Below are positions 22,899 through 34,800 of a stretch of DNA of 64,000 bases, piece after piece. A program made the position numbers and the translations under genes. Each line of letters starts with the position of its first letter. The first letter of the stretch is position 1. Below the pieces are notes generated by a model. That model was not told the DNA's origin. It saw only the letters and a program-made list of their open reading frames with translations, and did no database searches. The stretch is from Undaria pinnatifida (Eukaryota > Sar > Phaeophyceae > Laminariales > Alariaceae): the NCBI GenBank assembly GCA_012845835.1, contig JABAKD010000021.1, positions 9,342,006 to 9,406,005 of the forward strand, in the 5' to 3' direction.

Positions 22899-24568
22899 CA
22901 GGGCTTTTCACGGGTCGGGTCAAATCTCGCGGGTCGGGTCGGGTCGGGTCGGGTCAGCTGACCCGACCCGACCAGCGAGATTTTTGAGACGTCTTGACCC
23001 GACCCGACCCGACCCGCGAGATTTTCGAGACGTCTTGACCCGACCCGACCCGACCCGCGAGATTTTCGAGACGTCTTGACCCGACCCGACCCGACCCGCG
23101 AGATTTTGAAATCGTCCTGAACCGACCCGACCCGACCCGCGACAATCCGAGTGACCCGCGAGATTCGGGTCGTCTGGCGGGTCACGTTAACTTGACCCGT
23201 GACATTTCTCACGGGTCAAAGTCAAAAAGTTACGGGTCAAAGCATGTATACCTCGGTCGGTTGGTTGGTCCTTAGTCCCTCGTACTTTTCCCAGTATGTC
23301 GTGTTCTCTGCGTTTTTTACCGGCATTGTTTGCAGCTGATGATTAGACTACGTCATGTGGTGTGCGCGCGAGAAATAGGAAAGAAACCGCAACCCACACG
23401 CATGGACATGCCCGTACCGTTAGACCACCGGGTCGACCCACGAGCGACCCGACGAGCGAGCTAGTTATAAGCTACAAGAGTGCAATCTCCGGCCCCGGCA
23501 AGCAGCCTAGCTGAGCCGCCTCCGACAGCAAGCCCACAACTGGGGCAGTGGATCTGTCAGCAGGGGCTGCGATCCGCGAGGATGCGTTGCCTGCTGCTGG
23601 TGCTGGCTGCTGCCAGGGTGCTGCTGCTGTGCTGCTGCTGCTGCTTGCTGCTACTGCTGCTTCGACAACGGCTGCTCTTCTTCTTGCTTTTTTACGTTTG
23701 GTCACATTTCGTACTGGTATGATAATTCTCGAGCTAGCTACTACTACTACTACAACTACTACTACTGCTGTATCTATCTTCTATCTGTGCAGTCTCCAGC
23801 CCCGGCAAGCAGCCTAGCTGAGCCGCCTCCGGCAGCAAGCCCACAACTGGGGCGGTGGGTCTGTCAGCAGGGGCTGCGATCCGCGAGAATCCGGGCTCTG
23901 CTGCTGGTGCTTGCTGCTGCCAGTACTGAGTGCTGCTGCTGCTGCTGCTTCGAAGACGACTGCCCTTCCTTGCCTTTTTACGTTTGGTGACATTTCGTAC
24001 TGGTATGACCGTAATATTACTGCTGTTGTTGCGGCTTCAGTAGGTACGGGATTCGCGTCACACTGCCGTATGCCTTCGTACGAGTAGCTAGGGGTACTGC
24101 CTGGTGATTGTTCTGCACGCTGTGATGACATATGATCGGAGCATCGGCACGAGGGAGGCAGGAAGCCGAAAAAATGTTTGTATTTTATTGGCGGACCCGC
24201 GGGCCCGACCCGCGGGGCGCCTGCACGGCATCAATGTGGCTCTCAGCTGTAAGTTCGAAAAAGGCGGATCCGCCGGCTAGATCCGCGGGTTTGACCCGCG
24301 GGTCAGCCCAAAACAACTCACGGGTCACTATGGCTTGACCCGCGAAGTGACCCGTTTCTCGCGGGTCATGACCCGACCCGACCCGCGAGATTTTTAAAAC
24401 CTCTTGACCCGACCCGACCCGACCCGCGAGGTTTTGAAGCCTTTTGACCCGACCCGACCCGACCCGCGAGATTTTAAAACGTAATGACCCGACCCGACCC
24501 GACCCGCGAGATTTTGAAACCCCCTTGACCCGACCCGCGGGTCGGGTCATGACCCGTGAAAAGCCCTG
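22899..24568. mobile_element. hAT-like non-autonomous element with GGGTC arrays
   Basis: A 1670-bp unit starting CAGGGCTTTTCACGGGTC and ending GACCCGTGAAAAGCCCTG, a perfect 18-bp terminal inverted repeat. It is flanked by GAAAAAAC (22891-22898) and GAAAAAGC (24569-24576), an 8-bp target duplication with one mismatch. CAGGG/CCCTG ends and an 8-bp duplication are typical of hAT transposons. Next to each end are arrays of GGGTC/GACCC in roughly 36-bp units containing GCGAGATTTT. The centre has a CTG-rich tandem duplication. No full transposase is seen. A partial inverted copy lies at 45475-46064. Confidence 0.75.
23480..23925 (+). repeat. Tandem duplication inside the hAT-like element
   Basis: Two copies (about 23480-23615 and 23787-23925) of a block with CCCCGGCAAGCAGCCTAGCT, GGGGCTGCGATCCGCGAG and CTGCTGCTGGTGCT, separated by CTG and CTA microsatellites. 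Leu/Cys-rich frames here come from the CTG units and are not called as genes. Confidence 0.75.
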
Positions 24569-24654
24569 GAAAAAGCACGCATCAGCCTAATTTTGTGGTG
24601 TCCTAAGAGTTTTTCTAGAAGAATGGTGCAACTGCGCCATAATTCACACATTAA

Positions 24655-24778
24655 TGGGAGTCGCCGACCTATCTACATCATTAATGAGGACACACAACCC
24701 GTAATACGCGCGATCGGAGTATCACACACATCTTGCAAAGACGAGTTTCGACAGAATATTTTATCTCACAGCTGTTGT
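24655..24778 (-). repeat. R1 terminal block, reverse orientation
   Basis: Reads on the - strand as CAGCTGTGAGATAAAATATT, then TCGAAACTCGTCTTTGCAAG, TGTGATACTCCGATCGCGCG, and AGGTCGGCGACTCCC. Only the terminal block is present. Confidence 0.65.
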
Positions 24779-25105
24779 ATTTATTGTAATATATATTTTT
24801 TATGTATCTTTCCACGCATACTTACTTTCCAACTTCTGGATATGCCGTGGCCACAGATAGATGTCGTTCCTTCTACCCCCCGGTTCTTGCCTTCAACTTT
24901 TATCGCGCATTAAGTTCAGCAATCCCACTGCTCTCGTCGACTTTTCATCGAGTGTGCTGCTAACGCACGCCCTCCCACATTATGCTACGTAGTCAATTTG
25001 CGCACAGCAAAAAATCCCAACGTTTTTTTTCGGGTATTGTTTGTATGCACTTGGGGGTATTGGAACTCACGAAAGTTACCTTTAATACCAGGCTCCGATG
25101 ACAAC

Positions 25106-25154
25106 CTACCTGATAGGCCACCGGGACGATATATGTGACCGGCCTACCAGGTAG
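25106..25154. repeat. Hairpin-forming inverted repeat
   Basis: CTACCTGATAGGCC (25106-25119) pairs with GGCCTACCAGGTAG (25141-25154), 13 of 14 bases, around a 21-base loop. Nothing around it indicates a terminator or a gene. Confidence 0.7.
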
Positions 25155-25410
25155 TTTAGATAGCATTCACTAACCACAGACAAACACAGAACGAGTGTGC
25201 ACCGGCGGTGCGCTGGTGTGTACAATTTTAATTACCAACAGTCACAGCCCATCAACCAGCGGTCTCGTGTTGCGGGTTGTTTGCCATGCATGCTTGCACA
25301 AAAATTTGCAAACAGCCTGATCACAGCAATGATGTGATAAGTGCAGAGGCTGCAACAGTTCCATATTAAAACATATATTCTTTACAAGTGAAGCATATTA
25401 ACCTATAACT

Positions 25411-26110
25411 CAAAATACACTCCAATTGTGAGATCGAAGATTTCGTCGAACTCATCTGGGCAAGCTGTGTGTGATACTCCTATCTATCGCGTGTATTACT
25501 GGGTGTGTGTCCTCATGAAGGACATAGGTCGGCGACTCCCCTTGGAACTACAGTGTAGCTTGCACCAGGGTCAACAGGGTGATGTTACTCAGTCTGTGCG
25601 CGGAAGCTATAAAACCCGTTTTTGTGGGGGACAAAATCTGACAGCTGTAGAATGAAATGCATTAGTTTATCAAGCGATACTGTAAGTCGTATAACCGGTG
25701 AGGAGAGGGCGGAGTTCTCACGCCTGGGCTTGAACAAGAAGGAGCGCGCCATCAGGGTTGATGAGGAGAAGGGGGATTTCCAAAAACCTGAGGTCGAATA
25801 GTTGTTGGAGATTTTTTTACGGGTAGTAGTGTTAGGTCTAGGCGATGGCGCAGGTTGGTAGGAAGACGGGGGCGTTAGGGGGAGGGGGGGGGGGGGTATG
25901 GGTTGGACATAGACGGCATGGATGGCTAGAAAGAAAATGAGGTGATATCAACCGCCTGGTAGCGTGTTTTACCCCATCTATATCCAGCAAATTTCGATTT
26001 TAGGTGGGGCGTTAAACAAGGGAGAGCGGGGGAGGGGGGCTCAATCTGTGCGCGGAACAATATTTTTATTCAGGAAAGAATGTGACGGTTGTGGAAGGAA
26101 TCGATCAGTT
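25411..26110 (+). repeat. R1 repeat, long copy
   Basis: Starts at TACACTCCAATTGTGAG and follows the R1 module order to the second internal unit (CAATCTGTGCGCGGAAC, then AATGTATATCCTG and AACCAGCGAAGG). There is a shortened G run at 25876-25892 and the block GCATGGATGGCTAGAAAG near 25916. Confidence 0.65.
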
Positions 26111-27657
26111 AATAATGTATATCCTGTCCTACATAAAACCAGCGAAGGAAGGGCGGTGTGTTTGCAAGGGGCGGGGGGGAGGGGAAAGGGGAATATCGTT
26201 TTGTCGAAATATTACACCTTGAGCGGAGGGCGCCCGAATTGTTTTTGTTATGACACACGTCACGTCATTTTTCCCAGCTTCGAGCTTCCGAGAGGAGTTG
26301 GATACCAGACAAAATCCGCTCTTCAAAGCACTTATATTATATCCGATACAAACCGAACGCACACACACTGAATCCTACCTAAGCGGAACACAAGGGACGG
26401 TAGAGGGCACCCCCCCCTGCCCGCCCAATACAAGGCGTTCCAAAGTGCAACAACGCCGCACATACGAAATTGTGTTTAATCCGAACGCACAGAGGACGGT
26501 AAGCAGCTATGCGTTCGTTCCTAGGTGGAGAGGGAGGCTCCGGAGAGGCGTGGGATCGACAGGTTTTATTGCGCGGCGCGCGGACTCCTGTTTGCTGTGG
26601 CTGTACGGTGAAGCCTTGACACCATAGAGTATCCGATATTAAACTCGTATCTATGGTACCAGCGTGTGTACCTGCTGTGGTCCCATGTGGTACCACGAGG
26701 GTACCGCTGTGACAAAATATATGTCTTGCCTTTCCTTGCGGCCGAGATGCAGCACAATCCCTGCTCCCACAGGCGAACCTTGACACTGCAGCAGCATTTA
26801 CGATTCCCGCGGCTACAGCAGCAGTCGAACACTACCAGTTGATGCTTTATGTGTGTGTTGAAGTGGCCGCTGAGGGCGGGACTTAGGTGCCCTATTTTGA
26901 CGAGGCGACAAATCATGGTTGGGTCCTATTGCTGCGGTACTGCTGTACAGCACCCCGGAATTATTTGATACCAGGTAGCACTAAAACGGCCGACGTTCGG
27001 GTGTGCGCTTGCATGCGAATCAGGCAAAGCCGGCGGGCCTCTGTTCCAAGGGTACCCAGGTCTCCAAGAAAGAAAAGAAATGAATGGTAAACGGATTGCA
27101 GATTCCCCGGGTCTATGGACGATGACCAAGGAAGTTGGACAATGATAGGCAGGTTGGTTAGTTTGGTTGTTCCGTGGGTGTGCTGGTTGTGAGCCAGAAC
27201 GTATCGCCAAACCACCAAGAAAGGGCCGCATCAAACACGTCCCTTGCTATTACGAAACCCCTCTGATAATGTATCCGTAAAACTTGTAACTGTCACACAA
27301 GGTTTGTAACAGCACTATTTAACTACCGTATCTCGTGGCCAACTCCATTGACGGCGGCTGATATGATGGGCACAACGTCTGCTACCTGCGTTTTGTTTGC
27401 ACATGTCCTGTACACCACCAACCACTGCTGTCGTCTGTCGCCACTGTTCAAAAAACATAATTTGGTTCAGTAGACTAGTCAATATCTTTCAAATTTCCCC
27501 GTATATATCATTTTCTGTGGCTTGGGAGGGAGAGCAGCTGGCTACATGTCTACCGCAGTTATTTATGTTGCTGGTTTCTCTTTCGTCACACTAACGCCTG
27601 TCAAAAATCTAGAGTCCGTGGTCACAACAAGGTGCTGGAGCCCTACAAAGATTCCGC
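26111..27657. other. Unassigned stretch
   Basis: Overlapping antisense frames of 100-135 codons occur (for example 26250-26627 + and 26379-26786 -), but no motif, signal peptide or splice context supports any of them. No repeat shared with the rest of the window was noticed. Confidence 0.35.
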
Positions 27658-28340
27658 CAGTCGAAAACGGCCCTTTTCGACTGGACTTTTTTCCGACTAG
27701 AATCATCCGGTCCTTCTTGTTATCGTCGGTCGAGTCGATTTTACAGTTTTTGTGCTCTTCCTAGAGGCGGTCGGTGTGAGGGAGTACTGCTGTACAGCTG
27801 TCGAAATCGGTTGGCAGCTCCGTGCTTCGCGCTTTCTCCGCGAGCAACGGCTCGACGAACCCTCGTCCCAGCGAGAGCGTGGCTTTGGGCTCAGCCGAAA
27901 GCTGCCGAAGCTACGTTCGTGGAGTTTCACTCAGCCGAGAGCCACTAAAGCTACAGAAGGCGCAGCCGTTGTTGGCAGCATGGGCTCGATACCGCGCGCT
28001 GCTGCCGTCGTGAGATACGCGCTCCTGGCGAGCGGAACTAGCAATGCGCCACGCTGACCCGCTGCGAAAAGCAACTGTGATAGCGACGCCAGCGTCGGAG
28101 CCTTGTATGTTACTTCAGTGTGGTACCGGGTATGGGTGTGCAGCCTTGCGGCCGTGTGGGTCTGTGTTTGGTGGTGGGATGAACGACGCGATCGCTTTAA
28201 AAAACACGTGTAAAGCTTTTGTGACTAAGTTTTTCGACTGGAGGATCTAGTCGAAAAGTAGAGTTTTTCCACAGGATACGCCAGAACAGTCGGAATTCTG
28301 AGTCGAAAAAAGTTAAGTAAAAAAAGCCCTTTTTCGACTG
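27658..28340. mobile_element. TIR element with CAGTCGAAAA hairpin ends
   Basis: The left end starts CAGTCGAAAACGGCCCTTTT. The right end, read backwards, starts CAGTCGAAAAAGGGCTTTTT, and the similarity continues imperfectly for about 50 bp (ACTTTTTTC.GACT..GAAT). The left end itself is a hairpin: CAGTCGAAAA (27658-27667) pairs perfectly with TTTTCGACTG (27674-27683) over a 6-base loop. The same motif recurs at about 28232, 28249 and 28302. The inside holds GC-rich frames without a known motif. No clear target duplication was found. Confidence 0.5.
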
Positions 28341-28673
28341 TGTAAGTATAAAGGCCTAAAACCGCAAAATACAGAAGACGGCGCACAAGTAAAAAGGTCC
28401 AATGTGCAAACTGAACTCCCATGGCCGCGGGTATCCACTCAACTACAGCATAGAGTTCGCCCGTTCCCACAACTAGCTAACTGGCGGCTACAAACTACAT
28501 ACAGCGGTTTCGGGCTGCCTGCACCGTACGAACCGCACAGTGGTCGTGAGTATTGACGAACGCGCCTGCTGTCTGGAGTTCTGTCAGAGTGACGACCCGC
28601 AGGCATGCAGTAAAACAAGAGCAAACGAACCAAAAACCAACACACAAATATCAATGATCGGCCCAGTATTTCT

Positions 28674-29290
28674 CACCTTGTAACTACAGTGTGGCTATCA
28701 GGGTCAACAGAGTGATGTTTTGCGGTCAGTGCGCGGAAACTATGAAAAAAAACCCGTTTCTGAGGGGGACGAAATCTGACAGCTAGCTGTGGAATGAAAT
28801 GCATCAGTTTATCAAGTGAATCCTGTAAATCGAATATCCGGTGAGGGGAGGGCGGAGATTTTAAGGACGTGGGGGCCTGATTTTGATCAATAGGCGGGTC
28901 GGGAGGGGGGAAGGGGGGGGAGGGGACGGACGGGGGGGGCAGGTCTATTTGTGCGTGAAACTATGAATATTTCTTGTGGGGGAGGGGGAGGAATGTGGCG
29001 GGGGGGGCCGGGGGCGGGGGGGGGCGGCTTTAGGTTGCATAGATGTATGGGGTTGGCTATGCGCGTGGTGCCAGTCTGGGCGATGGTGCGGGTGGTGGGT
29101 GAAGGAGGGGGCGTTGGGGACGGGGGTGGGTGGGAAATGCAGCAGCGGCATCTGGACGGCTATGAAACGATAACGAGGCGATATCTAGGGCGTGGAAGTG
29201 TTTATATACCACAGCAAAAATATTCTGATATTGACAAAGACGACCGCCGTATAACGGGTATACTAAACACATCAATGATATTCAGTTGAC
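28674..29290 (+). repeat. R1 repeat, 5'-truncated copy
   Basis: Begins inside the R1 terminal block (TGTAACTACAGTGTGGCTATC) and continues through the internal units, the G tract and the TTGCATAGATGTATGGGG block to the distal part. Confidence 0.65.
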
Positions 29291-29402
29291 ACACCAACCG
29301 GCTCCTTCTGTAGCCTTTGTTTTTTTGGCCCTGCTGCTACATGTGATCGAATTGCGATAGTACCACTGACTTTATTACCCTAGCGTAGGCTACACTTTTG
29401 TT

Positions 29403-29533
29403 CCAAGGGGAGTCGCCAGCCTATATACTTGATAATGAGGACACACCCATTAGAGTACGCGATCGTAGTATCACACACAGCTTGCAAATATCAGTTCCGA
29501 TAAAACCTTCGACGTAACAGCTGGAGTGTATAG
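29403..29533 (-). repeat. R1 terminal block, reverse orientation
   Basis: On the - strand: ATACACTCCAGCTGTTACG, AACTGATATTTGCAAGCTG, TGTGATACTACGATCGCG, GGCTGGCGACTCCCCT. Together with the truncated + copy at 28674 it may be the remains of a fold-back unit like that at 9204-10781. Confidence 0.6.
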
Positions 29534-29539
29534 ACTATT

Positions 29540-30778
29540 CATTTTTACAATTGTGTGTTTGCGTTATTAAGTTAGAGCAATTCAATGTAAAAATTTGAGA
29601 AGATAATCCCGCCGAGCGAACGTCGAAGAAATAATTTGCCAAAAACGGCATGGAGATTCCTGTTTGAGCTGATTTGACTGAAAAATTTAGAGTGATACTT
29701 CGTCAATAACGACCAGATCACACGATTGGCCTACCAACACCGGGCACACTGCCACAATAACCAGAGAGCACGAGCGCACAACCCACACGGAGGTACACAG
29801 CCCTGATCGCTGTGCGCTGTGCTTGGCAGCGGTAGACACAACCCAACATTGATGCGGAGGGACCAAAGAGTAGCTGGGGAAGCATGGCACGTACGGGCAA
29901 CCTCAAGGGTAGGTGCTAGTGAGCCAGCGCTCCCGCGCTCTCCACGACGTGACCTCGGTCTCTGCTGCTGCGTGATATCGTATTCGGTGCTAATTTTGTC
30001 AACTACCGTCGCTATCCCACAACGCTATCGCCGAAGCCTCCACCGCCACCGCCACCCACGCCGCACGGCTGCCGCCGCCGGTACTGCTGCTGCTGCTGTT
30101 GTGCTGCGGCTGCGGTTGGTGTCTCTTGCGTCTGTTTCAAAAAATATATAAAAAACTAGCTGTTCTGTTGTTGTGATGATCGTGGTGATCGAGCCAGGCC
30201 GAGCTGCTGTGCCGCAACTCATCTGGCGGGGCCATCGCCACCGGCACCTCCGCCTCGGTCCCCGCCGTTGCTGCTGCTGCTGCCGCTGCCGTTCTGTTGC
30301 TGCTGTGCTGCTGTTTGTCTCATGGTGCTGTGCTGGGCCTGCCCCTGTCGGCAAGTTAAGTCTAGTTGCTACGGCACCGTGTCTAAACACAAAAATTTAT
30401 GATGCCTCCTCGCTCCCCGCCTGTGATATGGAGGCCGTGTACGCCTTTTCTGCGATTCGCTCACCGCAAACACAACCAAGAGCATGCCCGAGTGAATCTG
30501 GCCTTTCTTTAGCATGATGGGAGATTTTTAGTGAAGTATTTCAACTCAAATATTCCAGGCTAATATATCGCTGTCGATTCAACCAACAGCACTCCAACGC
30601 GTTGGTCTGCGTGTCCGTGTGGTCAATCAATCCATACATTGGACTATACGATATAGTCTAGACTAGACAACTTTTTTTTTTTGCACCAAAGATTTTTCGT
30701 TTTTTCTCACCACCTGATGAACTGCTCCAGTGTGATGCGATATGCCATAGACTAGTCTATACTATAAAAACTACAATA
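29540..30778. other. Unassigned stretch with CTG/CCG-rich direct repeat
   Basis: Within 30030-30310 a block (GCC.CCACCGCC, then CTGCTGCTGCTG, then GTCTC) occurs twice in direct order, about 200 bp apart. The 121-codon antisense frame there is Arg/Ala/Gln-rich and follows from the trinucleotides. AGTCTA-type palindromes lie at 30640-30670 and 30750-30765. No gene is supported. Confidence 0.4.
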
Positions 30779-31260
30779 TACTCTAACTGTGAGATCGAAT
30801 ATTTTGTCGAAACTCATCTTTGCAAGCTGTGTATGAAACTCCGATCGCGCGTATCACGGGTTGTGTGTCCTCATTAGGGTTATAGGTCGGCGAGTCCTTT
30901 CGAGACTACAGTGTAGCTATCAGGGTCAACAGGGTGATGTGAGCCAGTTTGTGCGCGGAAACTGTAAAACCCGTTTCTGATGGCAACGAAATCTGACAGC
31001 TGTGGAAGGAAATTAATGTGTGTATCTAGTGAATCCTGTAAATCGAATAACCGGTGAGGGATTGGCGGAGTTTTCAAGGACTTGGGGCCCTGGTTTTGAT
31101 CAGAAGGGGGGGGGGGGGGGGGGAGGGGCGGGGGGACAGACGGGGCAGCTCAATTTGTGCGTGGAAACTTTAAACGTTTCAAGGCGATTTATCTGACGGT
31201 TTTGGAAAGAATGCACCAGTTTATCATAGGAGGGGGGGGTGCGGGGCGGGGCCGTTCAAC
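30779..31260 (+). repeat. R1 repeat copy
   Basis: Runs from ATACTCTAACTGTGAGATCG through the first internal unit, a G run at 31106-31124, the second unit's start (CAATTTGTGCGTGGAAAC) and its ATGCACCAGTTTATCAT end. Confidence 0.65.
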
Positions 31261-31608
31261 CTGGGAGTGTTAATATTTGAAATATCGTTGTGCACCCACG
31301 CCCAGGCCGCCGAGAGCACGATCAGGCACGATTCCTTTCTTCACGATTACAAACATAACGTATATCTGCATCGATCGGGGGAAGACCGATGGTATCTCGT
31401 TGCCGAAATCTGTGATGCGCATGTGCTTGATCATGTTGGTAGAATGTGTGGTATTTTCTTCGCTTTTGTTCGTTTGTTTGTTCGTTTTGCACAAGCAACA
31501 CAACTCGCTTGAACCGTTTACGAACGCACATACACACGCTCTCCGCCCACCAGTATCTGGGATTGAAGAGACAAATAACAACCTGTATCTTGACGTAATA
31601 ACATACCG

Positions 31609-31851
31609 GTCGAGGCGAGGGGTGCTGTCGACGCATCCGCGCTCGCTTCCTGTGCCTCGGTTTAAGCACTTCGCCTTCCATGTTGCTTCTTCCTCTCGCT
31701 AATTCTTCGATTCGCCGTCGTCTAGCGATGAATTCGTGAATCACGAAATCCAGCATTATTTGGTCCAGCGAGCGACCGCTTATAAGTTGTAAACAATACC
31801 TCTGTCCGCGTGTTCTACCAGTCTTTCCAGTACTGTCTCGTGCGGCATCCA
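31609..31851 (-). CDS. Possible internal exon, product unknown
   Basis: On the - strand a frame of about 80 codons lies between an AG (acceptor-like, ..ACTAAG at about 31852) and a GTATGT donor at about 31608. Its upstream end is closed by TAA just outside the AG, so it would have to be spliced in. The predicted peptide is Arg-rich and helical-looking (for example SLDQIMLDFVIHEFIARRRR). I recognise no domain. The continuation past GTATGT loses protein character, which fits a real splice site. No partner exon was found, so this stays tentative. Confidence 0.25.
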
Positions 31852-31859
31852 CTTAGTAT

Positions 31860-34800
31860 CCCCACAAACGCGACCCACCAAACAATGCTTGCTGTTGGTT
31901 CATACTTAGCACAGAAATATGAACCATAACGCCGGATTTTCTATAAAACAACAAATTCATTGTTCAACACAAATACTTCAAGGACGTCAGCTGTGAGCTC
32001 CACGAATGCAGGGTCGAGACACTCATCTCTTTCCAGCTGCGTTTTTGGTACTTGTAATATACTATGTCAGGTGAGATTCTTCACATAATGGGAGGGGTCC
32101 CGTCTTTATTTTTTTTTTTGTACACCAGTTCTCGCTCCCTACTATTTTTTTTTATATGGTACCTTGTAGACTACATACGTTAATTATGCGAGGGACGTAG
32201 GTCTAATGTTTCGTTGTTCGTGTGTTGATGTGAGGGTAGTCCTTTTCGGAACCATTTTCACAAAAATCTCGGAACAAAAAAGTTGACCAATAGTTAGGTG
32301 TATGCTATGCAAGTCCCCGGGCGCTCTCGCGTGAGCATTCACATAAGCAAAACCGAATGCCGAATCCCTATTAACTCTCAAGATCTAGAAGTAGTAGCAC
32401 CGTTGGTGCAATAGGCCTCGTTTTATATGCTACATAAGCTCATTGCTGAACCCTTCTTTGTAGACGGTCAAACGACTATAAACTCACAGACAGCTGGTGG
32501 TGCGTTACGACTATGGACTAAGCACACAACGAGCTGTTGGTGCGCCTCTCAGCCGTCTGACGTTGTTGTTCCCCCGGCAAAATGTTCTTATTTACTTACC
32601 GCGCACAGATCGATGGTGAACTAAACATCTTCGCATCGTCCTGTTGGCCCTTGCGCCAGCTAGCTTCAACACTTTTTTGTCAGTGATCTCTTATCCCACT
32701 TGAGCACATACCCACCCAGCGACACGCGCGGTCGTAATATCACGCACAGCTTGTCAATGTGAGCTTCAAAGAAATTCTCCATCTCATTACAATGGCAATA
32801 AGACGCGCGAAGCGCGCTAAGTGGAGCCTTTTTTTATGGGTTTGCGAGGGAAAATGCCCTTTAGTATCTATCTGATAGAGCATTCCTGTACGAGGTAGGG
32901 TGCCTCGAATTACTTGCTCTGTATTTGTGTTTGTGTGCGTATGTTTCCGTCAAATTCTCGGCCACGTTTTACTGCCGCACTCAGCGTACACGGCACCAAA
33001 GCCAGTTCCGGTGGGTCACAAGCACGCATAATTTACAGACAAATATTCTCGTCGTGATCTTTTCGCGTAAGTCGTGGATAGTTCGTCATAATAGGTGCGA
33101 CATCGGGTGTGATTTACAGGCACCAACCTTTGGGTGTGCGACACGTTGTGATTTGACGGGCATTGCTGGGCTACGTTATATTCAAGTAGAGTATGGGTTT
33201 CCCTTATGCTTTTCGTGATCTGTGATCGATGATAAAGGTTGTCAGCCCTCAAAAAAAAAAAAAAAATAAACAAAAGAACTAGAGTCTACCTGCCGCCACG
33301 AACTTTGTTGACCGACTACGTTTGAACGTACCACAAATGTATTGGTTTGAGCATCCGGACCGAGCAAGTGGCGACCTTGTTTGTGCTCAAAATATAAGCA
33401 GGTTGCCGTCTTTTCCCTCTTCGTCTGATAACCATTCTTGCGAGAGGTGGGGTTCGGGGTAAATGATTGTGAACTTAAGTTTTTGGCCATAGCGGAAGTC
33501 ACTTTCTCATTAACCATCAAAAGTGGTCTTTGAATTTTCTCTGAAATTCGATGATTTCACGTTCGCCTGCGCACACCGGTAGTATTTATACAATAAACGT
33601 CACACTTCTCAAAAACTCGCATGATGTGCACGTATTACAGCGATAATTTTCTTGGTGGCGCGGGTAACGAATGAACTCGAGTGAGGAGCGTATCCTCAAG
33701 ACCAAGCGCACAAGGAATAATACATCTGCTGCACAACCCGCATTTATTGACCGTGTGGGGGGTTGTCTGCTCGGACACGAGGACATGTCTGGCCGATGTG
33801 GACATTTCCGTCACCCTTGGTGCTACCTTACATCGATTTCGAGTTATGGTGTTGAAAGTACGAACCTTGGAGTCAAACTGTAGTTTATGCGCAGTCCGTG
33901 CGAGTAGTCGATTCGCACGAAAGAGATAAAGCACTGTGTAGTAAAAACCTACGTTGAATCTTACAAAAAATCTGTGGTGGAAATTTGACGTAAACGTGAA
34001 TTGGAGTATGTTCAGGTTGTCCCGTTGTCCTGGTATTCTACCGGACAACGGGCATTGTTTCGTGGTGATCATGGGGTCATGCACCCCAGCATGATCACTC
34101 TCCTTTCTCTCCCTCTTTTCCCTTCTTTCCTCTCCTGCTCTCTTTGGTCTCAAGCGCCCTTTCCAAGATATCCCTTTTTATTCTCCTGATCACAAGTGAT
34201 CTTAACAGGCACTTCGGTGCCACATCTCGATTTGCATACCAGGTAGAAGACAACCCCCACCCAACCAATGCCTTTACAGACTATTCACGTATGGAACCCG
34301 GTCATTAAGACCAATCAATCGCAACCAAATCGATAACTATATTGTACCACTCGTCACGATTGGAAGAGACATGGCAGATGATGTACGAGCAAGATACGGC
34401 TGGTGCCAGTGTAATGCAATTCGTGGGGTGTTCCCGATGACGATAAGTGCTGCCGCTATACAGCTGGCAATCGCGGGCTGTGGCAAGAGTTTATTTTTAT
34501 GCCGATTAGCCAGACTATGTTTCTTATTTTTTCTATTCGCTTATAACAACTCTTGACCCGCGGCTCATGATACCGGCGCCCTACCAAAAGCAGAAGAGGT
34601 TGGCTAGTTTTGTGGGCACTCACCCAACCATATATATGTGCACTGGGCACCGCCTCTGCGTTAGCCGGCGGATTCATTGATTCCGTGCCGCCTGTCGACC
34701 GTTTACAAATTTCATAGTTGGAGATGTTCTTTTCGCACGTTTGCTGCCCATTCTTGATCCCCCCGAAAACTACTTGTATGTATCACTCTATTCGACGCGT

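Noticed and set aside
22868..23212. 114-codon - frame of repeated GRVGS/VGSGR units
   Set aside because: Translation of the GGGTC array of the hAT-like element.
30025..30390. 121-codon Arg/Gln/Ala-rich - frame
   Set aside because: Composition is dictated by CTG and CCG trinucleotides; no domain or splice context.
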